NCBI GenBank assembly: GCA_039028975.1
Contig: JBCCHB010000024.1
Location: forward strand, 62,001-126,000
Origin: JAHBNG01 sp039028975
GTDB lineage: Bacteria; Chloroflexota; Anaerolineae; Caldilineales; Caldilineaceae
DNA: 64,000 nucleotides
Direction: 5' to 3'
Shown here one piece after another: positions 61,565 through 64,000 of the stretch; position 1 is the stretch's first letter, and every line of letters starts with the position of its first letter. Made by a program: the position numbers and the translations under genes. The notes beneath the pieces are model-generated. The model was not told the DNA's origin. It made no database searches and saw only the letters and a list, made by a program, of their open reading frames with translations.

Positions 61565-64000
61565 TTAAAGCCGTCTGTCGTTAAATGTTTTGCTCTCATA
61601 GGATTCCAACCAGCAGCGTTTACGCTGGAAGGGATAGGTAGGTAGGGCAACTTTTCGTCGGCGATTGCCCTGCTCAAATCCCTGCCAATCTATATCTTTT
61701 CCAGAGACATACAGCGCGCCCAACGTATTGAGCATTATCTCCCATGCTGGCTCTTCCTCATCGAGTGAAGCAAGCCAAGTCCCGCTCTCCTTGGGTACAC
61801 AGCGCCGTCCCATACCGATTAGCGTATCGGTTGGCCCGATCTCTAAAAAGGTTGTTATGCCTTGCTCACATAGGGTGGATATACCGGTAGCAAATTGTAC
61901 GGGTTGGCGGATGTGGTCTGCCCAGTAAGCAGCATCCGGTGCGTGGGTGAGTAATTGCCCTGTTAGATTAGAGACCAAGGATATTTGAGGTTCCGAATAC
62001 GTGATAGATTTGGCAAAGGTAGTAAATGGGGCAATCACCGGATCCATCAAGTGAGAGTGAAAGGCATGGGAGACATTCATGGATTGCGTCATCATGAAAT
62101 CATCTTCAAGACGCTCCAGCACACCTTGCACTGCCTCTTGTTCACCCGAAACGACCGTCTGTTTGGGGCCATTGACGGCTGCAATGGCCACTTTCCCACT
62201 ATGACCATTCAATGCCTCTTTTACGTGAGCCTCGTCGGCAAAGACAACAGCCATTTCGCCGCTTTGGGGCAAGTTCCCCATAAGACGGCCCCGCTCGGTA
62301 ATCAAGCGTAGACCATCTTCTAAAGAGAAAACACCCGCAATACAAGCTGCCACATATTCCCCCACGCTGTGGCCTAAAACGGCATCAGGTACAATGCCCC
62401 ACGAGTTCCAAACTTTCGCTAAGGCATATTCTAGGGCAAATAGTGCGGGCTGGGCATAAGCCGTCTTATCAATTTTTGATTGGCCAGAGTGCTCTGTTGC
62501 CTCAGCCCTATCCGTCTCTTCGTAGAGTAGGTTCAACAGAGGTTCTCCCAACATGGGATGCAAAATTTCGTTGCATCGGTCAAGCGTTTGGCGGAAAACT
62601 GGTTGGGTTTCGTACAGCTCACGTCCCATGCCCACATATTGTGACCCCTGTCCGGTGAAGAGGAAAGCCACTTTGGATGTGTTCTGTACTTGCGCTGTCT
62701 GGGTTTGGTTTCCTTCATCATCAGCTAGAAATCTACCCAGCTGCTGCTGCAACACAGCAGGAGAATCCCCACGGATGGCTATGCGATGGTCAAAGTGAGC
62801 ACGACCGCTGTTGGCCGTGAAGCAGAGATCGGCGAGTGTGGTCGCATCCTGTTGAGCAGTGGTCTTATCAGTCTGCTCACGGGCAAGGTAATCACAATAA
62901 CGAGTAGCCAACTGTTGGAGGGCAGGCTTGCTTTTGGCACTCAGCGTCAGAATTTGCTGTGGTCTTTCCAGAGTGGTTTTTGTCAATATCTCTTCGGCTC
63001 GACCTACATGAGTAAAATTTGGGTCAGCAAAAATTGAGTCAGTAATGCTTGGGGTAGAAGCGCCGAGTATGACATGCACATTGGTGCCGCCAAAGCCAAA
63101 AGCGGTTACGCCAGCCATCCGAGGTGTGAGCGAGCAGGGGACTCCGTTGCGCGGGATGATCAGTGAACCCAGTTCAAGTTCAGGATTGATGTCGGTCAAT
63201 TGTGGCTGAGGCGGCACCATCCCATGTTGCAAACAGAGCACACTCTTAATCAATCCAGAGACGCCGGCTGCGGCTTCGAGATGGCCGATATTGGCCTTTA
63301 CCGAGCCAACGGCCCGCGGTCGGGAAGTGTCTGTCCCGAAGATTGTGGCGAGTGAAGAGACTTCAATCGTATCGCCCAGGGGCGTGCCAGTACCGTGTGC
63401 TTCAATATAATCAATGTCCTCGGCACTGACTCCGGCATTTTTGAGTGCCTGCTGAATCACCGCCTGCTGTGCCACCCCGCTAGGCACCGTCAAACCCATG
63501 CTACGACCATCCTGATTCACGGCTGAGCCACGGATGATGGCCAGGATGCGGTCGCCGTCGCGCTGAGCCACAGAGAGACGTTTCAAGACAACCATGCCAC
63601 ACCCTTCGGAGCGGCCGTAGCCATCGGCGGCTGCATCAAATGATTTACAGCGCCCATCGGCGGCCATCATCCCTGCTTGGGCGTAACTGACTGTCCAGCG
63701 TGGTGAAAGAATCACATTGACGCCGCCTGCCAGTGCCATATCGATCTCCTGCAAACGGAGGCTTTGGCAAGCCAGATGGATAGCGACTAACGCTGAGGAG
63801 CATGCTGTATCTATGACCATGCTGGGACCGCGCAGATCGAGCCAAAATGCTAGACGATTAGCAACGATCCCACCATTGACCCCACTCCCGCCGCGGGCTG
63901 GGGCATCGACCAAGATGTCTGCATAGTCCGCGGAAGTTACTCCCACATAGACACCGGCTGGGCTACCGGACAATGCAGTCGGTGCAATGCCTGCATTCTC
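61565..64000 (-). CDS. Modular PKS, C-terminal part ending KS-AT without ACP (cut by window edge)
   Basis: The coding frame is open to the window end (ENAGIAPTAL... at the edge), so the protein's beginning is not seen. KS: DTACSSALVAIH (Cys), EAHGTGTPLGD (His), KANIGHLEAAAG (His), all intact. AT: FTGQGSQYVGMG, GHSVGEYVAA, SHAFHSH (malonyl type). The protein then ends with the post-AT linker (LPTYPFQRKRCWLE) and SKTFNDRRL, with no ACP, KR or docking helix. An elongation module therefore lacks its carrier in cis. The next PKS protein downstream begins with KS*-ACP lacking an AT, and the beta-branching cassette is between the two. No sign of frameshift at the end. Confidence 0.95.
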   Translation of the reverse strand, partial: ENAGIAPTALSGSPAGVYVGVTSADYADILVDAPARGGSGVNGGIVANRLAFWLDLRGPSMVIDTACSSALVAIHLACQSLRLQEIDMALAGGVNVILSPRWTVSYAQAGMMAADGRCKSFDAAADGYGRSEGCGMVVLKRLSVAQRDGDRILAIIRGSAVNQDGRSMGLTVPSGVAQQAVIQQALKNAGVSAEDIDYIEAHGTGTPLGDTIEVSSLATIFGTDTSRPRAVGSVKANIGHLEAAAGVSGLIKSVLCLQHGMVPPQPQLTDINPELELGSLIIPRNGVPCSLTPRMAGVTAFGFGGTNVHVILGASTPSITDSIFADPNFTHVGRAEEILTKTTLERPQQILTLSAKSKPALQQLATRYCDYLAREQTDKTTAQQDATTLADLCFTANSGRAHFDHRIAIRGDSPAVLQQQLGRFLADDEGNQTQTAQVQNTSKVAFLFTGQGSQYVGMGRELYETQPVFRQTLDRCNEILHPMLGEPLLNLLYEETDRAEATEHSGQSKIDKTAYAQPALFALEYALAKVWNSWGIVPDAVLGHSVGEYVAACIAGVFSLEDGLRLITERGRLMGNLPQSGEMAVVFADEAHVKEALNGHSGKVAIAAVNGPKQTVVSGEQEAVQGVLERLEDDFMMTQSMNVSHAFHSHLMDPVIAPFTTFAKSITYSEPQISLVSNLTGQLLTHAPDAAYWADHIRQPVQFATGISTLCEQGITTFLEIGPTDTLIGMGRRCVPKESGTWLASLDEEEPAWEIMLNTLGALYVSGKDIDWQGFEQGNRRRKVALPTYPFQRKRCWLESYESKTFNDRRL

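Noticed and set aside
27372..64000. Microginin or puwainaphycin cluster itself
   Set aside because: AMT/MOX order matches, but the HCS cassette, split PKS module, NRPS set and radical SAM gene do not; only the logic of one unit is shared.

Overview
The window looks like a chromosomal segment of an environmental bacterium. Chloroflexota (Caldilineales/Anaerolineae-like) is my best guess, but the sequence does not prove it. Clues are two PD-(D/E)XK Uma2 genes, two ABC uptake operons with lipoprotein binding proteins, a PbpC/alpha-2-macroglobulin pair, many intergenic palindromes and short tandem repeats, and frequent GTG/TTG starts behind good Shine-Dalgarno (SD) sites. Every gene is on the minus strand except the PbpC/A2M pair.

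Region 1 (1-18063) is metabolic. It holds the N-terminal end of an aldehyde dehydrogenase, a nucleotidyltransferase, two Uma2 proteins, a sulfatase, a Gfo/Idh/MocA dehydrogenase, a membrane-anchored unknown, a sugar-type ABC operon (binding protein and two permeases), a cupin, a peptide-type ABC set (binding protein, DppB-like, DppC-like) and an RraA/HMG-aldolase-like protein. Together they suggest uptake and degradation of sulfated or acidic carbohydrates or similar small organics. No ABC ATPase gene is present, so the ATPases must be encoded elsewhere.

Region 2 (18552-27305, plus strand) is the PBP1C/alpha-2-macroglobulin pair, known in other bacteria as an envelope repair and protease-trapping module. 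REP-type palindromes flank pbpC, and an 11-bp stem hairpin lies between A2M and the convergent cluster.

Region 3 (27372 to beyond 64000, minus strand, at least 36 kb) is a hybrid polyketide/non-ribosomal peptide cluster. Its 5' end lies outside the window. In transcription order: the end of a PKS finishing KS-AT with no ACP; an HMG-CoA-synthase-type beta-branching cassette (HCS, ECH1, ECH2, donor ACP, stand-alone ER); a 4142-residue hybrid, KS(HGTGT His to Gln)-[no AT]-ACP-KS-AT-ACP-aminotransferase-luciferase-like monooxygenase-C-A(Thr code)-T; an NRPS TubC-C-A-T; a cobalamin-type radical SAM enzyme; an NRPS TubC-C-A-T-C-A-T-TE; a P-type ATPase with an altered CPC motif; and a FOXRED2-like flavoprotein.

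The inferred product is a polyketide with a beta-alkyl branch, followed by an alpha-hydroxy-beta-amino acyl unit (microginin/puwainaphycin logic), Thr, two residues from proline-type A domains with an altered code, and one unassigned residue, released by a thioesterase. The radical SAM enzyme may add a C-methyl. The most unusual point is a pair of complementary defects: the upstream PKS ends without an ACP, the next PKS protein starts with a KS-ACP module lacking an AT and the catalytic His, and the cassette genes lie between them. Together they may form one split module. Also notable are a REP-like inverted repeat translated in frame inside the megasynthase and short tandem repeats running across stop codons of three genes.
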